Assembly (NCBI GenBank): GCA_905215965.1
Contig: CAJMSD010000006.1
Coordinates: forward strand, 1-64,000
DNA length: 64,000 nucleotides
Origin: an uncultured bacterium
GTDB taxonomy: Bacteria; Bacillota; Clostridia; Oscillospirales; Ruminococcaceae
Direction: 5' to 3'
Shown here: one piece after another, positions 16,530 to 24,340 of the stretch
How positions within the stretch are numbered: the stretch's first letter is position 1
Layout of the letters: every line of letters starts with the position of its first letter
Translations under genes and position numbers: made by a program
The notes under the pieces: model-generated
Database searches by the model: none
What the model was told of the DNA's origin: nothing
The model's input: the letters and a program-made list of their open reading frames with translations, nothing else

Positions 16530-16891
16530 TGTTTCTTGATATTTTAAAGGCATTTATTGTCGGCGGAGCTTTCTGCGCAGTAGGACAGCTTCTTATCGAC
16601 TACACAAAATTGACTCCCGCGAGGATCCTTACCGGATATGTCGTTGCAGGAGTTATCATTTCCGCTTTTGGATTATATAAGCCTCTAGTAGATTTTGCAG
16701 GCGCAGGAGCAACCGTTCCACTTACAGGCTTCGGTCATCTTCTTGCCGAGGGAATACGAAAAACTATCGAGAAGGACGGTTTCCTCGGAGTGTTCACAGG
16801 AGGCTTCACCGCGGCAGCAGGAGGGATTGCAGCAGCTTTGATGTTCGGTCTTACAGCCGCGATTGTTTTCAAGCAGCGTGATAAAAGCTAA
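16529..16891 (+). CDS. spoVAE: Stage V sporulation protein AE (SpoVAEb type)
   Basis: 120 residues, four hydrophobic segments; starts FLDILKAFIVGGAFCAVGQLLIDYT and contains the PLTGFGHLLAEG motif of the SpoVAC/SpoVAE family of small channel-forming proteins for dipicolinate movement. Translationally coupled to spoVAD. Together with SpoVAD it suggests a spore-forming ancestor or capability. Confidence 0.93.
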   Translation: MFLDILKAFIVGGAFCAVGQLLIDYTKLTPARILTGYVVAGVIISAFGLYKPLVDFAGAGATVPLTGFGHLLAEGIRKTIEKDGFLGVFTGGFTAAAGGIAAALMFGLTAAIVFKQRDKS

Positions 16892-16942
16892 AAATGAAAA
16901 AATGTCGCACGGAGATCATTAAATTTCCGTGCGGTATTATTG

Positions 16943-18001
16943 CTAATAACATTGTAAAATAATTTTAACGTTATCAAAGTTTTTGTTTTTAAGGTCTTCT
17001 TTTTTAATGTAAAAATACAAATTTCCTCCGTCACCAAACATAAAGCCGCCGCTCTCACATTCATATGAAGAGATCTGGCAAAGCTGAATATATTCGTTGT
17101 CAAATTCTTCGGTAAGACCGTATTGAATGCAATTTGAATAACCGCCAAGCTTGAAATATTTCCCACTGTATTCTTCGGTATCATACCCGAGCAGCTTATA
17201 CTTTATATCGTCATAATCATCGTCAAGAGGTTCTCCGCAAAGATTCATGTAATCTTCATGATCAGGCAGATCTGACTTCGCAAAAAATTCTATCCCCTTT
17301 TCATTCAGCGTACAATTTGTGTCGCCGTAAAAATTAAACTGAGAAGCATCATCATCGGGAAATCCAACGGGAGCTAACTCCGACTCGGCATTGTCGCAAT
17401 AAAAAACAGCATAGCCTTTTCCTCCGTTATCGTCACTGAACCAAGCCTGATTTTCCAGATCATAAAAAAAGTAAAGCATTCCTGTTTCGGGAAAAATATT
17501 ATCCTTGTCATATTTATGGAGCTCGGAACAATTTATCTGCATCAAAAACGCAAGAGCTTCCCCGTTTTCGTTTCTGTACCATTGAAAATCCGCAGGCAGA
17601 TCCGGTTTGCCTCCGATTTTGGAGAGTCCGTTTTTTGAATCTGAAATCTTGATATATACAGCGTTTTTTAAAAGAGGTTCGAGCAATTTAAGGGATCTAT
17701 CGGAAACTACGCAGTCTTTATGCGTTTTTATATCTTTCGGACGCATTTCGCTTTCGAATTGCTTGAACTCTTCCTCGTTTATATTAAGCATTTCAAAAAG
17801 CTTGTTGTTCATTGCCTTGATTCGCTTCTTTTGTTCATTTGGATCGAGATCCACGAATTCCGTAAAATCCGATACGCCTAATCCATCCGACATCATTTTA
17901 TTTGCATTTTCAAGTATTTTCCTCTGAGTGTCAGTCATTGAAGCCATCAATTCTTTTTCCGCTTCCTCTGCGCTTTTCATAATTTCATCAGTATTATCCA
18001 T
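16943..18001 (-). CDS. YwqG-like (DUF1963) protein
   Basis: 352 residues. A helical N-terminal part (about 1-95, rich in Glu/Lys) precedes the DUF1963 core: SKIGGKPDLPADFQWYRNENG, LAFLMQINCSELHKYD, GMLYFFYDLE, then YSNCIQYGLTEEFDN and FMFGDGGNLYFYIKKEDL at the end. DUF1963/YwqG proteins have no assigned activity. It has its own promoter (18035-18063), and its 3' end converges on spoVAE. Confidence 0.8.
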   Translation of the reverse strand: MDNTDEIMKSAEEAEKELMASMTDTQRKILENANKMMSDGLGVSDFTEFVDLDPNEQKKRIKAMNNKLFEMLNINEEEFKQFESEMRPKDIKTHKDCVVSDRSLKLLEPLLKNAVYIKISDSKNGLSKIGGKPDLPADFQWYRNENGEALAFLMQINCSELHKYDKDNIFPETGMLYFFYDLENQAWFSDDNGGKGYAVFYCDNAESELAPVGFPDDDASQFNFYGDTNCTLNEKGIEFFAKSDLPDHEDYMNLCGEPLDDDYDDIKYKLLGYDTEEYSGKYFKLGGYSNCIQYGLTEEFDNEYIQLCQISSYECESGGFMFGDGGNLYFYIKKEDLKNKNFDNVKIILQCY

Positions 18002-18034
18002 AAAATCCTCCCCAGTGTATCATTTTATAAAACA

Positions 18035-18063
18035 ATTATATAACATATTTTCCCCATTGTCAA
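18035..18063 (-). promoter_or_regulatory. Promoter of the YwqG-like gene
   Basis: Minus strand TTGACA at 18063-18058, 17-bp spacer, TATAAT at 18040-18035. Confidence 0.75.
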
Positions 18064-18155
18064 GGATATAAATATCATTCTCGCACAGTATTATCCGATA
18101 TTGATCGGCTTTATTTGTCATAAATCACAATTTTTTGCGTTTCTTAAAATATCCC

Positions 18156-18184
18156 TTGACTTTTCCATGTTTTCAGTGTATAAT
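18156..18184 (+). promoter_or_regulatory. tRNA promoter
   Basis: TTGACT at 18156-18161, 17-bp spacer, TATAAT at 18179-18184, about 33 bp before tRNA-Met. Confidence 0.75.
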
Positions 18185-18217
18185 AATTAAGTCGCAGATA
18201 AAGTTAGCGGCTTAAAT

Positions 18218-18294
18218 GGCGGCATAGCTCAGTTGGCTAGAGTACTCGGTTCATACCCGATTGGTCGTTGGTTCAAATCCTACTGCCGCTACCA
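18218..18294 (+). tRNA. tRNA-Met (CAT), elongator type
   Basis: 77 nt including the encoded CCA. Acceptor GGCGGCA pairs with TGCCGCT (one G-U), the D-arm has AGCTCAGTTGG, the anticodon loop is TTCATAC with anticodon CAT, and the T-arm contains GTTCAAATC. The first base pairs with T72, so it is elongator rather than initiator. Confidence 0.92.
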
Positions 18295-18298
18295 TATC

Positions 18299-18373
18299 GG
18301 CCCGTTGGTCAAGAGGTTAAGACATCGCCCTTTCACGGCGGAATCATGGGTTCAATTCCCGTACGGGTCACCA
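18299..18373 (+). tRNA. tRNA-Glu (TTC)
   Basis: 75 nt with encoded CCA. Acceptor GGCCCGT pairs with ACGGGTC; the anticodon loop CTTTCAC gives TTC; the T-arm is GGGTTCAATTCCC. Its last 23 bases (18351-18373) are the attachment core for the integrative elements to the right, which leave the tRNA intact. Confidence 0.95.
18351..18373 (+). repeat. attL: tRNA-Glu 3' end
   Basis: 23-base core starting TTCAATTCCCGTACGG and ending in the CCA of tRNA-Glu. Identical copies occur at 39261-39283 and 42206-42228. Confidence 0.9.
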
Positions 18374-18377
18374 AAAT

Positions 18378-18421
18378 AAAAAGTTCTCAGATGACGAAAC
18401 ATCGCCATTTGAGAACTTTTT
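18378..18421 (+). terminator. Terminator of the tRNA operon, just inside element 1
   Basis: AAAAAGTTCTCA (18378-18389) pairs with TGAGAACTTTTT (18410-18421), with a T-run continuing. It follows tRNA-Glu by only 5 bases. Because it lies inside the element, integration supplies a new terminator to the tRNA. Confidence 0.8.
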
Positions 18422-18444
18422 TCTTATTGCCGGCAATTTAATTT

Positions 18445-18465
18445 GAGAAGAATTTGGGGAGAAAG
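18445..18465 (+). repeat. Candidate integrase arm-type site, left
   Basis: GAGAAGAATTTGGGGAG-AAAG matches 39125-39145 at 19 of 21 positions in the same orientation. One copy lies near each end of the element, as expected for arm-type sites. Role inferred from position. Confidence 0.45.
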
Positions 18466-18485
18466 CCCATAATGAACAAAAGTGT

Positions 18486-19643
18486 TCATTCGTGGGTTTT
18501 CTTTTTTGAGAGGATACCCTCAGCAACATTGCACGCATCATCGCTTGCATCCTGAAGCAGATGGGAATAAATGTTTAAAGTCGTACTTGGCAAAGTATGC
18601 CCTAATGTCCGTGAAACCTGAACAATATCCATCTTGCTGGCGATCATGTGCGATGCAAAGGTGTGCCTTGCACAGTGTATACCCCTGAATACAAGATCGT
18701 GTTCCTCGCAGAATGCCTTCAGCCACTCATACGGCGTCTGAATACTCATCAATCCGCCGTCATATTGGGTGAACAGAAAGTCCTTGCCTACCCACTTGCT
18801 GCCCATGTTGATGATGTATTCCTCCTGCTCGGCTTTGAACGCTCTCATAAGCTCCACTACTTTCTGCGGAACTTTCACCTTGCGCATCGAACGCTGCGTC
18901 TTCGGCTGACCGATGTGCATCCCTTCAGTCTTGTTGTATTTGGCGCTCTGGACGATATTGATGATCCCTGTCTCAAGGTCAATATTTTTCCATTCAAGCC
19001 CGAGTATCTCACCCTTGCGCATACCCGTGGTTATGGCGATATAGATAAACAGCTTATATTTTGTCTCGGGCGGATACTCCTCAATAGCATCAAGCAAAGC
19101 CTGAATTTCTTTCTCACTGTATATCGCTTTCTCAGTTTTTTCCACTCGAGGATAAGTAAGGTCTCGGCATGGGTTTTCAATGTTCATCCTCGTGCTGATA
19201 GCGTATCTGAATACATCGGAAATAAAGCTGATATTGTTTCGCACCGTTTTGACCGAAACAGGCTTGCCCGATTTGGTGTCAGCATTGGTTAAAAGGCGGT
19301 TAATGAAATTCTGAATAACACTTCGGGTTATTTCATTCATTTTGAAATGCCCAAGAGCAGGGAGCGTCCTTGCTATCATGCTCTTGTGGTCGTCTTTCTT
19401 GGGGTTGTTTGCAAAGTAATCTTCCTCCACAAACCGTCTGAATAAAATGTTGACATTCTTACTGCCTCCCTTGCACTCGTTCTCAAATTTACGTTCCTCC
19501 TGCTCAGCAAAACGCTTCTTCTCCCTCATGGTCAGACCTTTCGGAATATGTACGGTTCTGGTGAAATACTCCTTAGTACCCCGTTTTGATACTCTTATCT
19601 GCACCGACTCGCCCTTTTTGCCTTTCCGAAACACATAGCTCAT
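18486..19643 (-). CDS. int: Tyrosine-type site-specific integrase
   Basis: 385 residues. The N-terminal arm-binding/AP2-like region is about 1-60, the SAM-like core-binding domain about 60-155, and the catalytic domain about 170-370. The catalytic residues are visible: Arg209 (TGMRKGEILGLEW), His323 and Arg326 (HCARHTFASHM), His349 (LGHTLPSTT) and nucleophile Tyr359 (NIYSHL). It sits at the end next to tRNA-Glu, the standard position for an integrase that uses the tRNA 3' end as attB. RBS: the 26-bp gap to the upstream xis-like gene contains GAGGTGA. Confidence 0.95.
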   Translation of the reverse strand: MSYVFRKGKKGESVQIRVSKRGTKEYFTRTVHIPKGLTMREKKRFAEQEERKFENECKGGSKNVNILFRRFVEEDYFANNPKKDDHKSMIARTLPALGHFKMNEITRSVIQNFINRLLTNADTKSGKPVSVKTVRNNISFISDVFRYAISTRMNIENPCRDLTYPRVEKTEKAIYSEKEIQALLDAIEEYPPETKYKLFIYIAITTGMRKGEILGLEWKNIDLETGIINIVQSAKYNKTEGMHIGQPKTQRSMRKVKVPQKVVELMRAFKAEQEEYIINMGSKWVGKDFLFTQYDGGLMSIQTPYEWLKAFCEEHDLVFRGIHCARHTFASHMIASKMDIVQVSRTLGHTLPSTTLNIYSHLLQDASDDACNVAEGILSKKKTHE

Positions 19644-19669
19644 TTTATCACCTCGTCACACAGGATATA

Positions 19670-19891
19670 TTATGACGGGTCGGAGAGATAATCGCACAGC
19701 GATTTGAGGTTTATCAGCCATTTTCCGTAACGACCTCTACCCGATCTGAATGCCTTAATCTTCTCCGCTTCTATAAGCGAACGAAGAGCATAATCTGTAA
19801 CATGAGTAAGCTTGATAGCTTCGGGAATAGTTACCATTATCGGTATGTTATACCCCTCGTATGTGTTGTTTGCCGAAATATTGTTCATCAT
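19670..19891 (-). CDS. Excisionase-like helix-turn-helix protein
   Basis: 73 residues: a MerR/HTH_17-type fold around VTIPEAIKLTHVTDYALRSL followed by KAFRSGRGRYGKWLINLKSL, the classic layout of Tn916-like excisionases (helix, turn, wing with KxxRG). It overlaps the stop of the serine recombinase (ATGA) and is followed closely by the integrase, forming a recombination operon. Confidence 0.75.
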   Translation of the reverse strand: MMNNISANNTYEGYNIPIMVTIPEAIKLTHVTDYALRSLIEAEKIKAFRSGRGRYGKWLINLKSLCDYLSDPS

Positions 19892-20505
19892 TGCGATTCC
19901 TCCTTCAAATCTCTCTTGATAAGATTATAATAAGTACCCTTTTTTAGCCCCAGTTCTTTCATTGCATCTATGGGACGAATGATACCCCTGTTTACTTTTT
20001 CTATGACACTATCCCAGTTGTCAGGCTTTTTGGCACGTGGTCTGCCGAACTTCACACCTCGCTGTTTTGCGGAATGGATGCCCTCACGCTGTCTCTGTCT
20101 GATCTTCAGACGTTCCGCTTCTGCAATGCTGCCAAGCACCTCAATGAGAATGGTATTGATCATATCCATAATCCATTCCTGATCTGCGGAAAAATCTGCA
20201 AGAGTGGTAGGAATATCAAGAATTTTCACACGGATATGATGTTCCTTGAAATACTCCAGCTCTTTCTTGATATCCGCCTTGCTTCTGCTCAGACGGTCAA
20301 GCTCCTTTACTACAAGCGTGTCGCCGCTTCTCAGGATAAAATTTTTCAAAGAAGCATATCCCTCACGCTTCATATCCTTACCCGGCTTCTTATCTACTAT
20401 GATGTTATGCTCGTCTACTCCGAAATCCATCAAAGCCTGAATCTGTCTGTCCGCATTCTGTTCCTTACTGGATACCCGTGCATATCCGTAAACTCTGTAC
20501 TCCAT
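19888..20505 (-). CDS. Serine recombinase (resolvase/invertase family)
   Basis: 205 residues. Resolvase catalytic domain with YARVSSKEQ (nucleophilic Ser near 12), DRLSR (70-74) and the long E-helix (about 100-138). The C-terminal DNA-binding helix-turn-helix is in GRPRAKKPD … AMKELGLKKGTYYNLIKRDL. It is the first gene of the operon with xis and int. Its palindrome-rich upstream region (20507-20640) may be its binding site. It could resolve element dimers or act as a regulator. Confidence 0.9.
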   Translation of the reverse strand: MEYRVYGYARVSSKEQNADRQIQALMDFGVDEHNIIVDKKPGKDMKREGYASLKNFILRSGDTLVVKELDRLSRSKADIKKELEYFKEHHIRVKILDIPTTLADFSADQEWIMDMINTILIEVLGSIAEAERLKIRQRQREGIHSAKQRGVKFGRPRAKKPDNWDSVIEKVNRGIIRPIDAMKELGLKKGTYYNLIKRDLKEESQ

Positions 20506-20529
20506 TTCATATGACCTCCAAATAGTCTG

Positions 20530-20640
20530 TAATTGTTCATGTTACTTTTTGAACGTTCATAATCCATGATCTTGACTTTTATATACGGATTTTTCACTTC
20601 TTTGAAACAGTTCATAAAACTATACTTTTATGAACTGTGA
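20530..20640. promoter_or_regulatory. Palindrome-rich control region of the recombinase operon
   Basis: Contains a 13-bp inverted repeat ACAGTTCATAAAA (20607-20619) / TTTTATGAACTGT (20626-20638). Further GTTCAT/ATGAAC motifs lie closer to the gene. This is either an operator or a resolvase res-type site; the sequence alone does not decide. Confidence 0.5.
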
Positions 20641-20950
20641 TACATACATCTGAACGACCCATAGGGGATTAGGAAACGCTTCTGTATCTGGTCAGAGCTT
20701 TCCCGTGGCAAAAAAAAGCACAGGAAAACTCTTTCTCCGCTGGAATTGACCCACTTTTTCATGAGGTTTCCGTTCTTGCAGAGCCGTTCAAATCTATGAG
20801 CCGCAGTTGTTATCTGCCAGCACCTTAACAGTGATCAGACCGCCCTCACTGCATCCGGTTTCCCGGATTTATGCTGTTCCGTCTGATACTGCGTATCAGA
20901 CCAGTCTGCCTCCGCCAGTTTTTTAACCATATTCATCAGAACTTAGGCTC
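20641..20950. other. Gap with gene remnants
   Basis: About 300 bases without a convincing gene. A 33-codon minus-strand ORF (20936-20835, beginning MNMVKKLAEADWSD) has natural-looking codons but no RBS and may be the front end of a decayed gene. The rest is not interpretable. Confidence 0.3.
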
Positions 20951-21126
20951 AAGGCAACACCGCACAAAGATCGCCTGACGGCTTTGCACGTCATCTGCTT
21001 GCATATTTTCCGTCATATCACACAAATTCTCCTTGCAATACGGCAGTATTGCTGCGTCAAATTTATGCAATCTGACGAAAAATCTGACTGCGCATCTGAC
21101 GCACAATCTTTGTGCAGTGTTGCCTT
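20951..21126. repeat. Dispersed palindromic repeat, copy 2 (176-bp MITE-like)
   Basis: Ends are 21-bp inverted repeats with a single mismatch: AAGGCAACACCGCACAAAG… at 20951-20971 and its complement at 21106-21126. The interior near the left end (CGCCTGACGGCTT) matches copy 1 at 12223-12288. It contains no ORF. It may have interrupted a gene: the minus-strand frame at 21127-21294 reads MEDGILPQRSD … GEKMPKLLLI up to the repeat edge. Confidence 0.65.
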
Positions 21127-21301
21127 AATGAGGAGCAGCTTAGGCATTTTCTCCCCGACAAGTGTGCTATGTATAGATTGCCATATGCACACCCGGGTCA
21201 ATTTCTGTCTGCTTCGCTCCGGCTGACCGAACCAACATTTTTTAGGGAGGTTGTCACTTCTCTGCGGCAGAATACCATCCTCCATGCTATTCAATTGTAG
21301 A

Positions 21302-21943
21302 CTACATGATTTTGCTCAGAAACCGCAGCTTCTGCATATTCACCGAAGTATCTTCCCCGTAAGTCAGCAAACTCGGTTTCAGTATGCTGAAAATATATGC
21401 CAGCTTGTCCGTATCAAGGGCATTCATAACGTTCTTCATACGAATCTGGTTATAACTTCTGAGGAATGTAAGCTCTGATTGTATTTCAGAAAGCTCATAC
21501 TGCTTTTCATTGCAGCAGCTTCTTTCTTCAACATGGCGAAGTACTACATCAGGAACGAAGTTCTCAAGCCTGTCATACCCCTTTGTCAAAGCCTTTGCAA
21601 TCGTGATTGTACGCTTGCAGATCTTCTCATCACCACAGATGATACCCTCGAAAACATCGTCCCCAAACATACGGTATAACCGCTGCGAAGCCTTGCTTCT
21701 TGCACTGCGGACAGTATTCGGCGAAATACCCGACAGCTTTGCGGCTTCCACTGACTTTCTGTCAATATACCGCATCATCTGTCTTGTTTTCTCCGTATCG
21801 CACCATACGCAGGAATGCACCGCCGCTTTCATTGCTCCGAGAGCAGTAAATCTGAGCTTGCCGTATTTCTCTCTATCCTCCGAAGATTCTGACGACATGA
21901 AACGTTCTGTTTCTGCAAGCCGACCGAAAAAATTTTGTGACAT
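21302..21943 (-). CDS. Sigma-factor-region-4-like HTH protein of the element
   Basis: 213 residues. A sigma-70 r4/LuxR-like helix-turn-helix is visible at about 60-100 (RKSVEAAKLSGISPNTVRSARSKASQRL); the remainder is helical with Cys-containing and basic stretches. No named family was recognised. A GGGGGGTGAG ribosome site lies upstream of ATG at 21943. Likely a regulator of element genes (inference). Confidence 0.6.
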   Translation of the reverse strand: MSQNFFGRLAETERFMSSESSEDREKYGKLRFTALGAMKAAVHSCVWCDTEKTRQMMRYIDRKSVEAAKLSGISPNTVRSARSKASQRLYRMFGDDVFEGIICGDEKICKRTITIAKALTKGYDRLENFVPDVVLRHVEERSCCNEKQYELSEIQSELTFLRSYNQIRMKNVMNALDTDKLAYIFSILKPSLLTYGEDTSVNMQKLRFLSKIM

Positions 21944-22141
21944 TCTTTCTCACCCCCCATCTTTTTTAGCATCTTTGACTTTTTTGCTTTTTCTTCCGGC
22001 GGTGCAGCCGTAAACGGCACACCGTGCGGATTTTCTGAAGCAAAATCGAGTTTGTGATTGATTTACAATCGCTTAATTAATCACATCTCAAAAACATAAA
22101 GTGACGACTTGCAAAGCCGATATTTTTTCTGCATTGCTTGG

Positions 22142-22291
22142 TTAATCTTGGATTGTGCCTTTCATGGTGACATAACCGTTTCCAAACCAATCGCTATTCT
22201 TACTTTCATCTCTGTATACCAGTTTCACGACTGTATATCTCGTTTTTTTATCTGACTTTCGTCTTTTCTTTACTGGGATTATACTGATAGT
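22142..22291 (-). pseudogene. C-terminal gene remnant
   Basis: A 49-codon open stretch with no start codon near its beginning, ending in TAA at 22142. It reads PVKKRRKSDKKTRYTVVKL and then YRDESKNSDWFGNGYVTMKG. The codon use looks genuine, so this is probably the 3' end of a lost gene. The surrounding 21944-22444 region holds no other gene. Confidence 0.4.
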
Positions 22292-22394
22292 TCAACTGAA
22301 ATGAAGTTAAGAGTGGGATTAAAAAAATAAGATTTTTTAGTCGTCTGTGGGAAAATTTGTGGGGCAACAATCCTGTAATTTCTGCAATCATATG

Positions 22395-22433
22395 ACAAAA
22401 AATCCTGCCAAACCAAAATAGGCTCGGCAGGAT
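22395..22433 (-). terminator. Terminator of the 22445 gene
   Basis: Minus strand ATCCTGCC … GGCAGGAT followed by TTTTT. Confidence 0.75.
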
Positions 22434-22444
22434 GAACTGCAATA

Positions 22445-23020
22445 TTAAAAATATGAATTTTTTATCAATTTGAATCTTCTGTGAAACTGCACCGCCGCAC
22501 CGTCCTTGTCCAGAAGCTGTACGGTTTTCTCCTCGGGCGTGACGATCATACCCCATCGTATCTGCGGTACAAAATCCTTTGCCGCTTCTTCCTTGCAGCA
22601 ATCCATGATCACCGCTGTCATCTCATCGCAGTATTTATCCGAGGACTCGATCACCTGTACCATCAGGTCAAGAAAATCAGGCTCGTCAACGCCGTTGATC
22701 TTCTCAAACCGATACTTGCACCCATTTCTCACAACAACGTAAATCAGCGGATTCTTCATCTGATAGGTATTTTGTGCAGCGGAAAGGTGATTCATGATAC
22801 GATACCGCCTGAGATACGCTCTGCCGTTGATATGACGTTTGATGTACGAATTTCCCGGAAACAGCCGCATAAAGCGGAAAATCGGGGACTCGCCGTAATT
22901 CTCGATTACGACGGTGTCAGGCTTGCCGAATACCCTTAAATAACTGCGTTCCTCATTGTTCTCGAAAACGGGCGGTTCGCTCGGACTGGAAGTCCACTTT
23001 GCATTTTTCAAATCAAACAT
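22445..23020 (-). CDS. Hypothetical protein of element 1
   Basis: 191 residues from the ATG at 23020, preceded by AAAAGGAG (an upstream ATG at 23038 would place the RBS inside the gene). Mixed alpha/beta with an RxYLRRY basic patch and a C-terminal GMIVTPEEKTVQLLDKDGAA strand pair. No signal peptide or membrane helix. Not recognised. It has its own terminator and lies beyond the terminator of the RNA-ligase cassette, so it is probably a separate transcript. Confidence 0.55.
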   Translation of the reverse strand: MFDLKNAKWTSSPSEPPVFENNEERSYLRVFGKPDTVVIENYGESPIFRFMRLFPGNSYIKRHINGRAYLRRYRIMNHLSAAQNTYQMKNPLIYVVVRNGCKYRFEKINGVDEPDFLDLMVQVIESSDKYCDEMTAVIMDCCKEEAAKDFVPQIRWGMIVTPEEKTVQLLDKDGAAVQFHRRFKLIKNSYF

Positions 23021-23099
23021 AAATAAACTCCTTTTCAAAAATGATCTTACATTTGCTATGCCCTATCTACGTAGAAATCTCGATGATTCTTCATCTGCG

Positions 23100-23138
23100 A
23101 AAAAAATAACCGTTCCCAAAGCATATCCGGGAACGGTT
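23100..23138 (-). terminator. Terminator of the RNA-ligase cassette
   Basis: Minus strand AACCGTTCCC … GGGAACGGTT stem followed by ATTTTTTT. It lies about 300 bases beyond the metallophosphoesterase stop, so the cassette mRNA would carry the 21-nt repeat array as a long 3' UTR. Confidence 0.75.
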
Positions 23139-23428
23139 TCAGAAAATAGGGAAACAGTTTCAGCAAAAGTGAAAACAATTTTATCAAATCAGTCAGCGAT
23201 TTCAGAAAATGAACAAACAGCGATAGCAAAACAGGCTTCAATTTCAGAAAAACTCGGAACAGCCGTATCAGATATGAAAACGATTCAGAAAATTCAAAAA
23301 CACAGACAGAAATAGTCAGAACGGATTCAGAATATCTTGAAACAACCATAGCAAACATCAAAACGGCGAAAGAAAGGCTGATAACAGATTTAGTAAAACT
23401 CAAATCAAATATAGCAAATGTGAATACG
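23136..23428 (+). repeat. Tandem array of 14 degenerate 21-bp units (heptad-coding pattern, one 20-bp unit)
   Basis: Fourteen units of 21 bp, except unit 7 (23262-23281), which is 20 bp. In its own frame each unit on the plus strand reads a heptad such as VSENRET, VSAKVKT, ISENEQT, ISEKLGT, DSENSKT, DSEYLET or TIANIKT. Codon 7 is nearly always Thr (ACA/ACG). The changes are conservative at codon level, suggesting a former coiled-coil gene with a 1-base deletion that breaks the frame after unit 7. No plus-strand promoter or RBS is evident. Confidence 0.7.
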
Positions 23429-23434
23429 CTATTA

Positions 23435-24142
23435 TTACAGGATTTTACAGAATCCTGCATCGGTCAGTTGTACAATATCGTTGTAAATCAGGTAGTGTCT
23501 GTCGTCATATTTCTTGGAAACATGATAGTGTCCAGAAAACCAGAGCTTATAATCCAATCTGGTATCAATCTCATCAAAATAGTCGGTCAGAGCGTTCCTG
23601 TCGTAATCAAGCTCCTTGAACAGGTTCGTCTGAATATGCGTGGAAAGGGAATGCGTCAGGACAATATCGACCTGCCAGCCCAGTGCGTCAAGAGTCTTTC
23701 TGCCTTGCTCCATTTCCTCCGCACTCGGCATCTCCTCCACCCACATGGAATGTCCAAGTTTGCGATGCTCCTTATCGTGGCTCTCCGCACCGCCGAATGC
23801 AAATATTTTTCTGCCCTCCAGTTCAAATACGCTGCCTCGGCACAGGTGGATGATATTTTCTGTGATTTTCTGCACCTTACCGCCGTGCCATTCCTCGACA
23901 GGATATTCTTTCAGCAAATCAAAATTCTCGTGGTTTCCGTCAATCCACAAAGTCGTCCACGGCTTACTGTCCAGCCATTTCAGCCAGTAGTGTTCCTCGG
24001 CGGAATTGCTCCAGACTAAGCCAAAATCTCCGCAGATGATCATATAATCCGAGCGTGAAAGCTCCTTTTGCTTTGAAAAAACACTGGTGCTGAATTTATG
24101 AATATCATAGCTGCCGTGAATATCTCCGGTGATAAAAATCAT
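23435..24142 (-). CDS. Calcineurin-like metallophosphoesterase
   Basis: 235 residues with the complete motif set: GDIHG (6-10), GDFG (38-41), DGNHE (68-72), THS (about 163) and GHYH (about 205). These coordinate the two metals of phosphoesterases. Closest in style to small cytosolic phosphodiesterases/phosphatases acting on nucleotides or RNA ends. It is the last gene of the minus-strand RNA-ligase cassette, 198 bp after the nucleotidyltransferase gene. A role in RNA end or 2',3'-phosphate processing is an inference from neighbours. Confidence 0.88.
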   Translation of the reverse strand: MIFITGDIHGSYDIHKFSTSVFSKQKELSRSDYMIICGDFGLVWSNSAEEHYWLKWLDSKPWTTLWIDGNHENFDLLKEYPVEEWHGGKVQKITENIIHLCRGSVFELEGRKIFAFGGAESHDKEHRKLGHSMWVEEMPSAEEMEQGRKTLDALGWQVDIVLTHSLSTHIQTNLFKELDYDRNALTDYFDEIDTRLDYKLWFSGHYHVSKKYDDRHYLIYNDIVQLTDAGFCKIL

Positions 24143-24171
24143 AAAAGTACCCCCCTTTTGGAAACTGCATT

Positions 24172-24300
24172 TTATTGTGATAAACTGAGCCGAAAAACAG
24201 TCGGATTTTCAGACACATTCTCAATGGTTTCAAAGCTTCTGAGATACCCATTTTCGGGCATCTCATGCGGAATCTGAGCGTTTTCCGGACAAAACAGCAT
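24172..24300 (-). CDS. Possible 42-residue ORF or gene fragment
   Basis: Reads MLFCPENAQIPHEMPENGY and then LRSFETIENVSENPTVFRLS. No clear RBS. It fills the gap between the nucleotidyltransferase and metallophosphoesterase genes and may be the tail of a lost gene or a genuine small protein. Low confidence. Confidence 0.3.
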   Translation of the reverse strand: MLFCPENAQIPHEMPENGYLRSFETIENVSENPTVFRLSLSQ

Positions 24301-24340
24301 ACGAATATGTTTGTGCCGACAGAACTAAAATGCTCAGAAG

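Noticed and set aside
23136..23428. CRISPR array
   Set aside because: Units are contiguous 21-bp degenerate repeats without spacers, and no cas gene is present.
23056..23460. 134-codon minus-strand ORF through the 21-bp repeats
   Set aside because: It gives a Phe/Leu-rich translation with no known pattern, overlaps the metallophosphoesterase end, has no RBS and contains the terminator; the plus-strand heptad reading is better structured.
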